From Mobilitalea torta (GTDB lineage: Bacteria > Bacillota > Clostridia > Lachnospirales > Lachnospiraceae), in the NCBI RefSeq assembly GCF_050433395.1, contig NZ_JBNPXH010000009.1:124001-188000 (forward strand): a DNA stretch of 64,000 nucleotides. Reading direction: 5' to 3'. Under the pieces are notes generated by a model, which was not told the origin of the DNA, did not search any database, and saw nothing but the letters and a program-made list of their open reading frames with translations. This document shows positions 48,929-58,695 of this stretch, piece after piece; the stretch's first letter is position 1; each line of letters opens with the position of its first letter. The position numbers were made by a program, and so were the translations under genes.

Positions 48929-50119
48929 TTAGCACACCCCCACATTCTTTATGATCGCACCGGACACTTCATTCAATGCAACCACTTCATCCACGAGTCC
49001 TGCGTCCCTAACCACCTTCGGCATTCCATAGACAACGCTGGTCTCTTCATTCTGAGCAATTACGTAAATATTTCTTGTCCTTTCAAGCTGCTTGATTCCG
49101 GCGGTTCCATCTCCGCCCATTCCCGTAAGAACAACGCAGACAATCTGCCCGAATTCGGAATCCACAAGAGATTCATACATGATATCCGCACAGGGCTGCA
49201 AACCGTGCCTTGCCCGCTCCTTTGTTACAGAAAGACGGCAGGTATGATCCTCCAGCGTCTTCAGGCGCAGCTGGTATCCTCCCTTAGCAATATACACGGT
49301 ACCCTTGGTGAGGATTTCCCCGTCTTCGGCCTCCTTTACGGTCAATGGGCTCAGCTCATTGAGCCTGTCCGCCAGAGATTTGGTAAACCCTCCGGGCATG
49401 TGCTGAACCACCAGCACCGCCGCATCCAGATTAGCCGGCAGATTGGGGATCACCGTATGCAGAGCCTTCGGTCCGCCGGTGGAACACGCAAGAGCAACCA
49501 GCTTGCCGGTACTTCGGACAGCTTCCGGCGGCACCTTTGCCGGGAACATCACCGTTTCTCTGGCTGCCGCTTCCCTGCCGGCTGCTTCCCGGACCGCTCT
49601 CAGGCTCGCTTCCAACGCATCCGCCTTTGGAACGGCATCTCTGGCCGGAAGAGGAGGAATCGCCTTGGGCCGCGGTACCGGGGCTTTTACTGCCTCCGGC
49701 TTATCCCCGGCTCCCATTCCTGCGACAGCGGCAAGGCACTCCAGAAGACGGCTATAGAAAGCACTGCTCTGTATCTTCACATAGCTTTCCGGCTTTGTAA
49801 CAAAATCGAAGGCTCCCAGTTCCAGTGCCCGGATTGTCTCTTGGGCATCCTCCCGCACAATAGTGCTGACGATAATGATTTTAGCCGTAATTCCCCGTTC
49901 CTTCAACTGCTCCAGCAATTCGATCCCGCTCATCCTGGGCATATTAATGTCCAGCAGAATCGCATCAAATTCCTCCGCCCTGCTCAGCAGCAGATATAAT
50001 CCCTCCAGACCATCGGCCGCAGTCCCGGTTACCTGGAATCTTCCGTCTGAGTTAATTATATCAGAAAGCACCCTTCTCATAAGTGCAGAGTCATCTATTA
50101 TCAAAACTTTTTTCTTCAT
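48929..50119 (-). CDS. cheB: chemotaxis response regulator protein-glutamate methylesterase CheB
   Basis: A 396-residue protein. The receiver domain has phospho-acceptor D57 ('DAILLDINMPRMSG') and acidic pair 'IIDD'. A long Ala/Arg-rich linker (about 140-205) follows, then the methylesterase with 'LVALACSTGGPKAL' (Ser nucleophile), 'HMPGGFTKSLADRLN' (His) and 'TGMGGDGTAGI' (Asp). It demethylates chemoreceptors. The start is the ATG at 50119 behind GGAGG. cheR, its usual counterpart, is not in this window. Confidence 0.96.
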   Translation of the reverse strand: MKKKVLIIDDSALMRRVLSDIINSDGRFQVTGTAADGLEGLYLLLSRAEEFDAILLDINMPRMSGIELLEQLKERGITAKIIIVSTIVREDAQETIRALELGAFDFVTKPESYVKIQSSAFYSRLLECLAAVAGMGAGDKPEAVKAPVPRPKAIPPLPARDAVPKADALEASLRAVREAAGREAAARETVMFPAKVPPEAVRSTGKLVALACSTGGPKALHTVIPNLPANLDAAVLVVQHMPGGFTKSLADRLNELSPLTVKEAEDGEILTKGTVYIAKGGYQLRLKTLEDHTCRLSVTKERARHGLQPCADIMYESLVDSEFGQIVCVVLTGMGGDGTAGIKQLERTRNIYVIAQNEETSVVYGMPKVVRDAGLVDEVVALNEVSGAIIKNVGVC

Positions 50120-50183
50120 ATGGAATCTTCCTCCCATAATGGTAATCACGGCAAACCGCTTTCAATCAATCCTTACACAGGGA

Positions 50184-50945
50184 TTATCCCTTCTCATTCT
50201 TCATACGCCAGCGTTCCTGCTCAAATATGTATCGAATTAAAGCCTCCCGTTCCCTGTGGGAAATGTCATCAAATTGTACCCTGTGTTCATATACCCCGGT
50301 CCGATTGAGATTTCGCTCGGAAGCCACAATCCTGCTTCCCAGTGTCATGATTCCAGGCCCCGGCTGATCGATAAACGGCAGCTTCATCTGAAGCCTGTCA
50401 CCGGCCTGGAGCTGTTCTTCGGAACTGAACTTTGCTCCGCCGCCGCTGATATCCGTCATATAGCCTTTTCTCCAGCCAACGTCCAGTTTCTTCAGCCTGG
50501 AGCCGACTTTTTCCCGGCGTTCTATATCCCTGTCGCCCAATTCTTCCTGCTTTTTCTTCAGCAGCTGCTCTTCCAGAGTCATATTCCGGTATTCAAACTC
50601 ATTCACACATTCCAGCCTGTAATACTGTCTTCTCTGAAACTTCTCCAGATTAGACGTTATTCTGACCTCTGTGGATATGGTGTTCTGATCCCTGCGATTA
50701 ATGATCGCCTGGCAATTACACCGGTAAAGTCCCCTCTCCGTATAAAAGCAAAGCTCGTAGCTTTCTCCTACCTGGAGAGGAAAGGTTTTACCCAAAGCCA
50801 TGGGGGCAGCTATGTGAAGCACGTTCTGATCCACAATATCGATCAGCTGGCTTACATAGGTTCTGCCTATCGGCACCGGCTTTCCGCTCTTTCCCAACAC
50901 CCTGATATCTATTTTGTCTCCTATCGCTATAACTTCCTGAAGCAT
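50184..50945 (-). CDS. ycgR: YcgR-type PilZ domain c-di-GMP effector
   Basis: A 253-residue protein with an N-terminal YcgR domain (about 1-100: 'IDIRVLGKSGKPVPIGRTYVSQLIDI') and a C-terminal PilZ domain. The c-di-GMP-binding residues are present: 'RRQYYR' (R-x3-R) and 'DISGGGAKF' (D-x-S-x2-G). A basic insert of about 50 residues lies between the two motifs. YcgR proteins slow or bias the flagellar motor when c-di-GMP rises. Its place inside the fla/che operon supports that role. The ATG at 50945 is preceded by GGGGGTGTGAG. Confidence 0.93.
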   Translation of the reverse strand: MLQEVIAIGDKIDIRVLGKSGKPVPIGRTYVSQLIDIVDQNVLHIAAPMALGKTFPLQVGESYELCFYTERGLYRCNCQAIINRRDQNTISTEVRITSNLEKFQRRQYYRLECVNEFEYRNMTLEEQLLKKKQEELGDRDIERREKVGSRLKKLDVGWRKGYMTDISGGGAKFSSEEQLQAGDRLQMKLPFIDQPGPGIMTLGSRIVASERNLNRTGVYEHRVQFDDISHREREALIRYIFEQERWRMKNEKG

Positions 50946-50961
50946 CTCACACCCCCGGTTT

Positions 50962-51858
50962 TTATTGTATCTTATCCTTTGTTCTAATACGGGAACGCAG
51001 CAGATTCGCAAACAGCTGAGCAATCCCCTTCTGGTTCTGTACATTATTATTCTCATTCTCACACAATATTCCGGCAAAGCTGCCGATAATCCTGGCAAAC
51101 TGCGAATTCGGGAATAATTCAATGACAGGCTTCTGTTTCATTATGGCCTTGGAAACAATGCTTTCCTGGGGCAAGGCCCCCAGATATTCCAGTTTCAGGT
51201 CCAGAAACCGCTTCACTACAATACTCAGCTTATGATATAATTCCTTGCCTTCCTCGTAGCTGTCCGTACGGTTGGCCACCACCTTAATTACCGTATCCTG
51301 CAGCGAGATATCCGCCTTTCGGTTCAGACTCTTCATTAAGGCATAAGCGTCCGTAATGGATGTGGGTTCCGGGGTCGCAACCAGCAGCACCTCGGAGCTG
51401 GCACCGGCAAATTCAAGAACAGAATCTGTAATTCCCGCACCGGTATCCACAATAATAATATCGGCATGATCATCCAGATCCACCAATTTCTGAATTAAGA
51501 CAAGAATCTGATCCCGGGTGAGATTCGTCAGCTCCCGGATGCCGGATCCGCCGGAGATAAATCCAATCCCTTCCGGCCCCTCCGTTATAATATCCGATAT
51601 GCTCATCCCTCCGTACATCAAATCCACCAGATTGTACCGGGGACGGATTCCCAGCATGACCTCCACATTCGCCAATCCGAAATCAGCATCCAGCACAATA
51701 ACGCGCTTGCCCAGCCTGCTCAGAGCAATTGCCAGATTCACTGATATACTGGACTTTCCAACGCCGCCCTTCCCGCTTGTTATCGTGATTACTCTGGCTA
51801 TATTCCTTGGGGAGGCCTGTTCCTGCACCATTCTTCTTAACTTATCTGCCTGATCCAT
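50962..51858 (-). CDS. flhG: flagellar number regulator FlhG (MinD/ParA ATPase)
   Basis: A 298-residue P-loop ATPase with deviant Walker A 'TSGKGGVGKSSISVNLA', 'VIVLDADFGLANVEVMLG' and 'IIIVDTGAGITDSVL'. FlhG controls flagellar number and placement by stimulating the FlhF GTPase and through C-ring assembly. The N-terminal 'DQADKLRRMVQEQ' matches the FlhF-activating helix with its conserved Gln/Leu. It begins immediately after flhF. Confidence 0.95.
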   Translation of the reverse strand: MDQADKLRRMVQEQASPRNIARVITITSGKGGVGKSSISVNLAIALSRLGKRVIVLDADFGLANVEVMLGIRPRYNLVDLMYGGMSISDIITEGPEGIGFISGGSGIRELTNLTRDQILVLIQKLVDLDDHADIIIVDTGAGITDSVLEFAGASSEVLLVATPEPTSITDAYALMKSLNRKADISLQDTVIKVVANRTDSYEEGKELYHKLSIVVKRFLDLKLEYLGALPQESIVSKAIMKQKPVIELFPNSQFARIIGSFAGILCENENNNVQNQKGIAQLFANLLRSRIRTKDKIQ

Positions 51859-51859
51859 G

Positions 51860-53068
51860 TTACTGCCCCCTTAAAAGCTGCTTCGCAATATTTTGAGCAT
51901 CTACTCTTGAAATATCATCAGGTACATTCTGACCGAAAGCTGCATAGGACAGCGGCGCCTCCGTTAGCATCCGTATATTGAACAAATTACCGATGCTGCT
52001 GGTTTCATCCAGTTTCGTAAAAATCAGACGATAATTGAAAATCTCCGCATAGGCTTCTGTGATTTTAACAAGATCCCTGTATTTTGTAGTCCCGCTGAGA
52101 ACCAGATAAACCTCCCGCTCCTCCTCCGGAACAGAATGGATGAGAGCCTCTATCTCGTCCCTCTGTTCCTTGCTCCGGTGGGAACGGCCCGCCGTATCAA
52201 CAAACACGAGATCATAAGCGGAGAACTCCTCCTTTGCCTGCTTCATCTCCTCCGCCGAATAAATCACTTTGATGGGAACTCCCAGAATATTGGCATAGGT
52301 GCGAAGCTGTTCCACCGCCGCAATACGGTAAGTGTCCGCTGTAAGAAACGCAATCCTGGCCTTCTCGTCCACCTTGAATTTAGAGGCGATTTTAGCTATG
52401 GTTGTAGTCTTCCCCACTCCTGTGGGACCGATAAAGAATATGAACTTCGGTATCTTCCCCGTCACTTCGATTATCCTGGGCTGCCCCAGCTTTAAAATAA
52501 TCTTCTGATAGATGCTGGCCAGAATATTATCCACAGAAGCATCCTTATTCAAAGTTCCTTCGATCTCACTGAGAATCTGATTGGCATACTTTTCATCCAC
52601 CTCATTACCCACCAGCTGGTTGTAAACCAACTGGATGCAGGCAAGATTCTTATTGGTCTCTGCCGGCTTTCCCTCTTCCCTCTCCCCCGGCTGCTTTTCC
52701 TTCTCGCTGATCTGTCTCTCCAGCAGGCTTTGAAGATTATTCAGCTTCACCTCAATTGCCGAAGGAGCACTCCCCTGAGCGCCTTCTCCATAGATCGATT
52801 TTTCTCCTTCATCCTCGTAGATAATATCTGCAAAAACCGGTTTTCTGGGAAGCGCGGCAGCCGGTGCAGGGCGTTCCTTCTCAGTCTTGCCCGCTCCATT
52901 CTCATCCACGGCAGCCGTGACCTCTACCAGAGGCTTGCGAAGGAGACGATAGATTCCTCTGGGGGATACTGTTTTGATATTCATTACAATGGCATCCTTG
53001 CCCAGCTCTTCCTTGGCAAGGAGGATTGCTTCCGTTTCTGTACTCGCCTGAAATTTCTTGATAATCAC
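51860..53068 (-). CDS. flhF: flagellar biosynthesis SRP-type GTPase FlhF
   Basis: A 402-residue protein with a basic N-domain, then an SRP GTPase NG domain: G1 'FIGPTGVGKTTTIAKIA', 'AFLTADTYRIAAVEQLRTYA', G3 'FVDTAGRSHR', G4 'FTKLDE'. FlhF directs the site of flagellar assembly. The start is a GTG (53068) that overlaps the flhA stop codon by one base (TAGTG), so translation is coupled. Confidence 0.95.
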   Translation of the reverse strand: MIIKKFQASTETEAILLAKEELGKDAIVMNIKTVSPRGIYRLLRKPLVEVTAAVDENGAGKTEKERPAPAAALPRKPVFADIIYEDEGEKSIYGEGAQGSAPSAIEVKLNNLQSLLERQISEKEKQPGEREEGKPAETNKNLACIQLVYNQLVGNEVDEKYANQILSEIEGTLNKDASVDNILASIYQKIILKLGQPRIIEVTGKIPKFIFFIGPTGVGKTTTIAKIASKFKVDEKARIAFLTADTYRIAAVEQLRTYANILGVPIKVIYSAEEMKQAKEEFSAYDLVFVDTAGRSHRSKEQRDEIEALIHSVPEEEREVYLVLSGTTKYRDLVKITEAYAEIFNYRLIFTKLDETSSIGNLFNIRMLTEAPLSYAAFGQNVPDDISRVDAQNIAKQLLRGQ

Positions 53069-55101
53069 TATACTGTCACCATCCCTACCGACTGTAATTC
53101 AACATTTGAATCGATCTCATTATATGATACCACAATTAAATCCTTAAAATAATCCTGTGTCAGCCGTTTAAAATACATTCTGACGATGGGAGAGGTGATG
53201 ATAATAGGGTTCTTACCCAGATCCTCCAGCTTATGTACCTCTGTTTGAACCGATTCCATGATCTCCCTTGTCACTCCGGGATCCAGCGCCAGATAAGCGC
53301 CCTGTTCGGACTGCTTTACGGACCCCATGATTTCCTGCTCCACCTTAGGGTCCAGAGTGACCACACTGGTCATCTCCCCAGAGGTAAAATATTTGCTGGA
53401 AATCGCCCGCTTCAGGCTCTGACGCGCATACTCCGTCAATACATCCGTGTCATGGGTGGTAGCGGCATAGTCTGCCAGGGTCTCGAAGATAGTAACCAGA
53501 TCCCGGATGGAAATCCCTTCGTGCAGGAGATTTTGAAGTACCTTCTGGATCTCTCCGATATTAAGCAGCTTGGGAACCAGCTCCTGAACCAGAGTCGGAT
53601 TGGCCTCCTGGAGATTGTTGACCAGATTCTGAACATCCTGTCTTGTAAGCAGCTCATGGATATGGCTTCGCACCACCTCGGTCAAATGGGTCGCAATAAT
53701 GGACGGCGGATCAACCACCGTATAGCCCAGAGTCTCCGCACGCTCCCGCTGGCTCTCCGTAATCCAAAGCGCCGGCAGATGAAAGGAGGGTTCAAAGGTA
53801 GGAATTCCGGTAATCTCCTCCTCTACATATCCGGGATTCATGGCCATATAATGGTCAAAGAGAATCTCTCCCTCACTGACCTGAATCCCCTTAATCTTAA
53901 TAATATACTGATTGGGATTTAACTGGATATTATCTCTTAAGCGGATCATGGGTACCACACAGCCCAGCTCCAACGCCACCTGCCTCCGGATCAGAACCAC
54001 ACGGTCAAGCAGATCTCCGCCCTGATTGGTATCTGCCAGAGGGATGATACCATAACCGAATTCCAGCTCAATAGGATCCACCTGCAGCAGGGACACCACA
54101 TTCTCCGGCCTGCGAATCTCACTTGCCGCCGCTTCTTCCGAGGATACCTCCTCCTCGATCTGTGCCACCTCCACCTTGGAGGCGATCACTCTGCCTGAGA
54201 TAATAAAGATTAAGCCGTAAGCCGTAAATAATAAAGTACTCAGCGGTGTAAAGAAACCAAAGGCTATCATGCTTCCGCCTACCAGATAAAGCACCTTGGG
54301 AATGGAAAACAGCTGTCCCATGAGCAAATCGCCAAAATCCGCTTCCTTGGATACCTTGGTAACCAGAATACCTGTGGCCAGGGAAATCATCAGCGAAGGG
54401 ATCTGGCTCACAAGACCGTCGCCGATGGTCAGGATTGCAAAATGCTCCAGTGCATCCATCGCCGACATTCCCATATAGAGAACGCCCATCACAGTGCCGC
54501 CCGCCATATTAATAATGGTAATAATAAGGCCTGCCATGGCGTCTCCCTTAACATACTTGGTAGCACCGTCCATGGAGCCAAAGAAAGCCGATTCCGCCTG
54601 AATTTTATCCCGCCTCTCCTTCGCCTGGGCATCATTAATCGCACCCGTATTCAGATCCGCATCAATTGCCATCTGCTTACCGGGCATAGCGTCCAGGGTA
54701 AATCTCGCGGTAACCTCGGCCACACGCTCCGAACCCTTATTGATTACCATGAATTGCACGATGATTAAGATAATGAAAACAATAACGCCGATTACCATAT
54801 TACCCCCTCCGACAAAGCCTCCGAAGGTGGTTATTACATTTCCCGGCTTTCCGGTCATGAGAATCAGCTTCGTGCTGGACAGGTTCAGGGAAACGCGAAA
54901 CATGGTGGTAAATAACAAAATCGTCGGAAAGGACGACATATTCAGAACTTCCTTTGTAAACAAAGCATTGAATAAAACCACCATGGCAATGGAAATATTC
55001 AATGCCAATAAAATGTCCAACACAGAGGACGGCATTGGAATGATCAGAAATATAAAAGCGGATAATAAAAACATTCCCACAATCAGATCATTTTTCTTCA
55101 T
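53068..55101 (-). CDS. flhA: flagellar export apparatus protein FlhA
   Basis: A 677-residue core component of the flagellar type III export gate. About eight N-terminal membrane segments include the FHIPEP region 'SKLILMTGKPGNVITTFG...FIILIIVQFMVINKGSERVAEVTARFTLDAMPGKQMAIDADLNTG'. A large cytoplasmic domain from about residue 330 docks substrates and chaperones. Length and motifs are normal. Confidence 0.97.
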   Translation of the reverse strand: MKKNDLIVGMFLLSAFIFLIIPMPSSVLDILLALNISIAMVVLFNALFTKEVLNMSSFPTILLFTTMFRVSLNLSSTKLILMTGKPGNVITTFGGFVGGGNMVIGVIVFIILIIVQFMVINKGSERVAEVTARFTLDAMPGKQMAIDADLNTGAINDAQAKERRDKIQAESAFFGSMDGATKYVKGDAMAGLIITIINMAGGTVMGVLYMGMSAMDALEHFAILTIGDGLVSQIPSLMISLATGILVTKVSKEADFGDLLMGQLFSIPKVLYLVGGSMIAFGFFTPLSTLLFTAYGLIFIISGRVIASKVEVAQIEEEVSSEEAAASEIRRPENVVSLLQVDPIELEFGYGIIPLADTNQGGDLLDRVVLIRRQVALELGCVVPMIRLRDNIQLNPNQYIIKIKGIQVSEGEILFDHYMAMNPGYVEEEITGIPTFEPSFHLPALWITESQRERAETLGYTVVDPPSIIATHLTEVVRSHIHELLTRQDVQNLVNNLQEANPTLVQELVPKLLNIGEIQKVLQNLLHEGISIRDLVTIFETLADYAATTHDTDVLTEYARQSLKRAISSKYFTSGEMTSVVTLDPKVEQEIMGSVKQSEQGAYLALDPGVTREIMESVQTEVHKLEDLGKNPIIITSPIVRMYFKRLTQDYFKDLIVVSYNEIDSNVELQSVGMVTV

Positions 55102-55114
55102 CAGTACCTCCTAA

Positions 55115-56263
55115 TCACACTACTGCCTTTTTATTTTTAAGCCCATAAACATAGGCCAGAACTTCCGCTGTCATCTGATAGAGCTCCGGCGGTATCTCCG
55201 CCCCAAGCTCCACATTGTAATAAAGCATACGGGCAAGAGGCTTATTCTCAACGATGGTGATATTATGGTCCCTGGCTGCCTCTTTGATTTTCTCGGCCAG
55301 ATAATCCGCCCCTTTGGCGATGAGGACCGGCGCTTCGCTGGTTGTCTTATCGTATTTGATTGCCGCTGCCAGATGCGTCGGATTGGTAATAACCACGTCG
55401 GCGGTGGGCAGTGCCTGCATCATTCTCCGCTGGGAAACCTCCCGCATCTTGGCGCGGATCTTTCCCTTCACCTGGGGATCTCCTTCTGAGTTCTTATATT
55501 CATCCTTGACTTCCTGCTTGGACATTCTCATGTCCTTCTTAAACTTAATCTTCTGATAGAGCAGATCTGCAAAGCCGATCACCAGGAACACCATACTGAT
55601 CTGGATTCCCAGATCAAGCACCAGATTACCGATGAGAAAAACCGCCTGTACCAGCTTCATATCATAGAGGATGAGCAGCGTCTTCCATTCGTCCTTCAGC
55701 GTATCATATGCCAGATAAAATATGACTCCTATCTTAAGGAGTGAAATAAGGAGTTCAAGAAGCTTTTCTTTGGAAATGATCCTCTTCATGCCGCTGACCG
55801 GGTTTATTCTGGAGAATTTGGGCTGTATCAATTTGCCGGATACCTTCCACTTCACCTGATAGATCTCTACCACAAAGGAGACCGCTACCATAACTGCAAA
55901 TACCGGAATACAAGTCAGAAGCACCGTCAGTATGGCATCCTTCAGCAGGCTGGCGGCGGTATTAATCCCCACCTCTCCTCTGGACAATCTGTCAATGGCG
56001 CCAAACATCTTATTAAAGCTCTTCAGAAAATTTTCTCCATAATAGCCGGCAAAGGTCTTGATAAGGATAAAAAATGCGGCAAGTCCCGTGGATGTGACCA
56101 GCTCCTTGCTCTTGGCAACCCGGCCTTCCTTTCTGGCGTCATTCAGCTTCTTGGTTGTAGGCTCTTCCGTCTTATCTCCATCATCTGCAAAAAACTGCAG
56201 ACGATAAGGCATCCGGTATAAGGAATAACGCATCTCCTCTTCTGAAATCATCCTGATACCCAT
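55115..56263 (-). CDS. flhB: flagellar export switch protein FlhB
   Basis: A 382-residue membrane protein with four membrane helices (about 45-240) and a cytoplasmic C-domain containing the autocleavage site N-P-T-H in 'ADVVITNPTHLAAAIKYD'. FlhB switches export from rod/hook to filament subunits. An N-terminal extension of about 15 residues precedes the usual 'LQFFADDGDKTEEPTTKK'. The ATG at 56263 has AGGAGG four bases before it. Confidence 0.96.
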   Translation of the reverse strand: MGIRMISEEEMRYSLYRMPYRLQFFADDGDKTEEPTTKKLNDARKEGRVAKSKELVTSTGLAAFFILIKTFAGYYGENFLKSFNKMFGAIDRLSRGEVGINTAASLLKDAILTVLLTCIPVFAVMVAVSFVVEIYQVKWKVSGKLIQPKFSRINPVSGMKRIISKEKLLELLISLLKIGVIFYLAYDTLKDEWKTLLILYDMKLVQAVFLIGNLVLDLGIQISMVFLVIGFADLLYQKIKFKKDMRMSKQEVKDEYKNSEGDPQVKGKIRAKMREVSQRRMMQALPTADVVITNPTHLAAAIKYDKTTSEAPVLIAKGADYLAEKIKEAARDHNITIVENKPLARMLYYNVELGAEIPPELYQMTAEVLAYVYGLKNKKAVV

Positions 56264-56323
56264 GCTTCCTCCTCTAAAGGACTTTCCGGACTTAAGAAAC
56301 TGTCATCTCTGCCCGGGCCCCTT

Positions 56324-57091
56324 TCACTTCAGTATCTCTATGGAAGCAAGGAGCATCTCCTTCATCTTGTTAAAAATAAAATCTGCCACCGGCGGAACCA
56401 GCTCCATAATCATCGCCAGCACCAGCAGTCCCACCAGAAGCTTAAGCTGCATTCCGACGACAAACATATTCATCTGCGGAGCAATCTTCGCCAGTATGGC
56501 CAGTATCGCGTTAACCACGAGAATTGCCGCAAAAATCGGAAGTACAATCCGAAAGCCGATCTCAAAATATTCAGCGATAAACTGAACCATTATCTTATAC
56601 ATATCCGCGCGGAAGACCGCCCTCCCTATCCCGATCACCTGGAAGGAATCGATAGCTGCCCTCAGAAAATAATGGTGGAGATTCGTGATCATCATTACCA
56701 GTATTACCAGATAGCCGTAGAGATTGGCCGTAATCGTGGTCTGGACATTGGTGGTGGGATCCATGACATTCAGCATGGAAAACCCGATTTCCATATCAAT
56801 CAGCTGTCCTGCAAAAGCCAGGATATGATAGGCGATATTAGCAAAAAGTCCCATGATAGCTCCGGCCAGAGCCTCCTTCGCAACAAGCATTGCAAATTCG
56901 ATCACCCCTGTATATTCTGGCGTACTATATGGAACGCTGTAAAAAAGAATTGCAGTCATAAAAACCGATAATCCTGCCTTAACATTCCGCGGCACATTTT
57001 TTAACGAAAAAAAAGGAGCCGTAAAGAGAAAACCGGTAATCCTCACAAGTATTAGAATAAAAAATTCAAAATGTTCAATTGTAAAGGTCAT
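56324..57091 (-). CDS. fliR: flagellar export protein FliR
   Basis: A 255-residue membrane protein with six to seven helices, part of the FliPQR export channel. Family positions include 'FLFTAPFFSLKNVPRNVKAGLS', 'GAIMGLFANIAYHILAFAGQLIDMEIGFSM' and 'LPIFAAILVVNAILAILAKIAPQMNMFVVGMQLK'. It overlaps fliQ by 4 bases. Confidence 0.96.
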   Translation of the reverse strand: MTFTIEHFEFFILILVRITGFLFTAPFFSLKNVPRNVKAGLSVFMTAILFYSVPYSTPEYTGVIEFAMLVAKEALAGAIMGLFANIAYHILAFAGQLIDMEIGFSMLNVMDPTTNVQTTITANLYGYLVILVMMITNLHHYFLRAAIDSFQVIGIGRAVFRADMYKIMVQFIAEYFEIGFRIVLPIFAAILVVNAILAILAKIAPQMNMFVVGMQLKLLVGLLVLAMIMELVPPVADFIFNKMKEMLLASIEILK

Positions 57092-57363
57092 AGGGTGCTG
57101 ATGTAATAACTAAAATTGGAGAACAGCTCCACTGTAAATTCCTTCAGGGAATTTAAAATCCAACTGCCCGCCAGGATGATAACAAGAAATACTGCAACCA
57201 GCTTCGGAACAAATGTGAGGGTTTGTTCCTGAATAGAAGTAACCGTCTGCAGAATACTGACAACCAGCCCCACAACCAAAGAAGTGAGAAGCATCGGAGC
57301 CGCTGACTTCAATACAAGATACACCGCCTGTCTGGCAATATCAACTATAACAGCTTCATTCAT
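57088..57363 (-). CDS. fliQ: flagellar export protein FliQ
   Basis: A 91-residue, two-helix membrane protein of the FliPQR channel: 'VYLVLKSAAPMLLTSLVVGLVVSILQTVTSIQEQTLTFVPKLVAVFLVII' carries the family's Q-T-S-I-Q-E-Q-T motif. It lies 14 bases after fliP. Confidence 0.96.
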   Translation of the reverse strand: MNEAVIVDIARQAVYLVLKSAAPMLLTSLVVGLVVSILQTVTSIQEQTLTFVPKLVAVFLVIILAGSWILNSLKEFTVELFSNFSYYISTL

Positions 57364-57377
57364 ACCCGCTTCCCTCC

Positions 57378-58223
57378 TTATCGGTAAAAGGTCTGCACAA
57401 GCTGGCCGATTACCAGGTTCCAGCCATCCGCAATTACAAACAGCAGTATCTTAAAGGGCATGGAAATCATCGACGGCGGCAGCATCATCATACCCATGGA
57501 CATCAGGGTGGAGGCAACCACCATATCTATTACAATAAAGGGAATATAAATGATAAAGCCGATAATAAAAGCCCGGCGCAGCTCACCGATGATGAAAGCC
57601 GGAATAATCACCGTAATGGGAAGATCATCCCAGGTCTTCACTGACTCAATCTTGGCGATATCCATAAACAACCGCAGATCCTTGGGGTTTTCCAACACTT
57701 GATCTATCATAAAGCTCCTGATTGGAGCCAGACCCGCATCAAGAGCCTCTTCCCGCGTAATGGTTCCAGCCGTCAGAGGCTTAACAGCCTCTTCATTAAT
57801 CTGGGTAAACACAGGATTCATGATAAACATCGTTAAGAACAGCGCAAGACTCACCAGCACCTGGTTGGGCGGCGTGGTCTGGGTTCCCAGGGCTGCTCTG
57901 GTGAAGTGCAATACAACGATAATCCGGGTAAAGGAGGTTACCATAATCAGTATGGAGGGCGCCAGGGAGATCACTGTTAAGACCAGCAATATCTGCAGGG
58001 TCGAGGAAAGTCCCTGGGCATCCTCATCCGTATTCAGAGTAAACTCCAGCGGCCCCAGCGAACCGGTGAGGTTATTATCGCTGCTCTCCGCCGTCGCCGT
58101 AACCGTATCCTGTGCCGTCATGGCATATGCTTTCTCCCCCTGGAAGAAAAACAGCACCCCTGCTATCAATAGTGTAAAAACAATTCCAAAGCGTAAGCCC
58201 TTGCTTCTATTATGTATCTTCAT
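57378..58223 (-). CDS. fliP: flagellar export protein FliP
   Basis: A 281-residue protein with an N-terminal signal peptide (ends near AYA), then 'VLTVISLAPSILIMVTSFTRIIVVLHFTRAALGTQTTPPNQVLVSLALFLTMFIM' and 'MGMMMLPPSMISMPFKILLFVIADGWNLVIG', the standard FliP core. The ATG at 58223 overlaps the end of fliO by 14 bases. Confidence 0.96.
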   Translation of the reverse strand: MKIHNRSKGLRFGIVFTLLIAGVLFFFQGEKAYAMTAQDTVTATAESSDNNLTGSLGPLEFTLNTDEDAQGLSSTLQILLVLTVISLAPSILIMVTSFTRIIVVLHFTRAALGTQTTPPNQVLVSLALFLTMFIMNPVFTQINEEAVKPLTAGTITREEALDAGLAPIRSFMIDQVLENPKDLRLFMDIAKIESVKTWDDLPITVIIPAFIIGELRRAFIIGFIIYIPFIVIDMVVASTLMSMGMMMLPPSMISMPFKILLFVIADGWNLVIGQLVQTFYR

Positions 58224-58695
58224 GGTTATCAGCCTTTGCATCTTTATTATTCTTCAGCTTGTCCAATATCTGTTTGAAGCTTTGCTTCTCCCCCGGACGA
58301 AACTCCTTCCGGAGCACTTGTGCTTCCTCCAGCTCCGTAATATAGCTGATCTCCTCTTTTCCTACGGCAATCACAATATATTTATTCCCGATCTTGACAA
58401 TCTGCAGCATCTTATTCGGTGTAATCCGATAAGAATCGATCACCTGAAAATTACTCTTCTGAAGCTGCCCCAGCTTAACGCCTCCCACCAGCCTGGAAGT
58501 ATAATAGGCAGCCACCAGAATAATGATCAGCGCCAGAAGCAAGCCCGCAAGCTGCCAGAAGCTGTGCCCCGAGCCCGCTCCGGATAAAACCTGTGACAAA
58601 TCCCCCTCAACCGGTGTCGGAGTCGGAGTCCCCAGCAATTGATCCAGATCCAACTGTCCCTGCTCAAGTTGTGCCAGCTTTATCCAGCTATCCAT
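58210..58695 (-). CDS. fliO: flagellar protein FliO (FliZ-like)
   Basis: A 161-residue protein with one membrane helix (about 48-68) after a periplasmic-side N-terminus, and a cytoplasmic domain 'LGQLQKSNFQVIDSYRITPNKMLQIVKIGNKYIVIAVGKEEISYITEL' typical of FliO. FliO assists assembly of the FliP ring. It starts directly at the end of cheY. Confidence 0.9.
   Translation of the reverse strand: MDSWIKLAQLEQGQLDLDQLLGTPTPTPVEGDLSQVLSGAGSGHSFWQLAGLLLALIIILVAAYYTSRLVGGVKLGQLQKSNFQVIDSYRITPNKMLQIVKIGNKYIVIAVGKEEISYITELEEAQVLRKEFRPGEKQSFKQILDKLKNNKDAKADNHEDT

Noticed and set aside
48857..49999. A 380-codon open frame on the plus strand
   Set aside because: Antisense to cheB and the start of cheA; no ribosome-binding site and no domain pattern.
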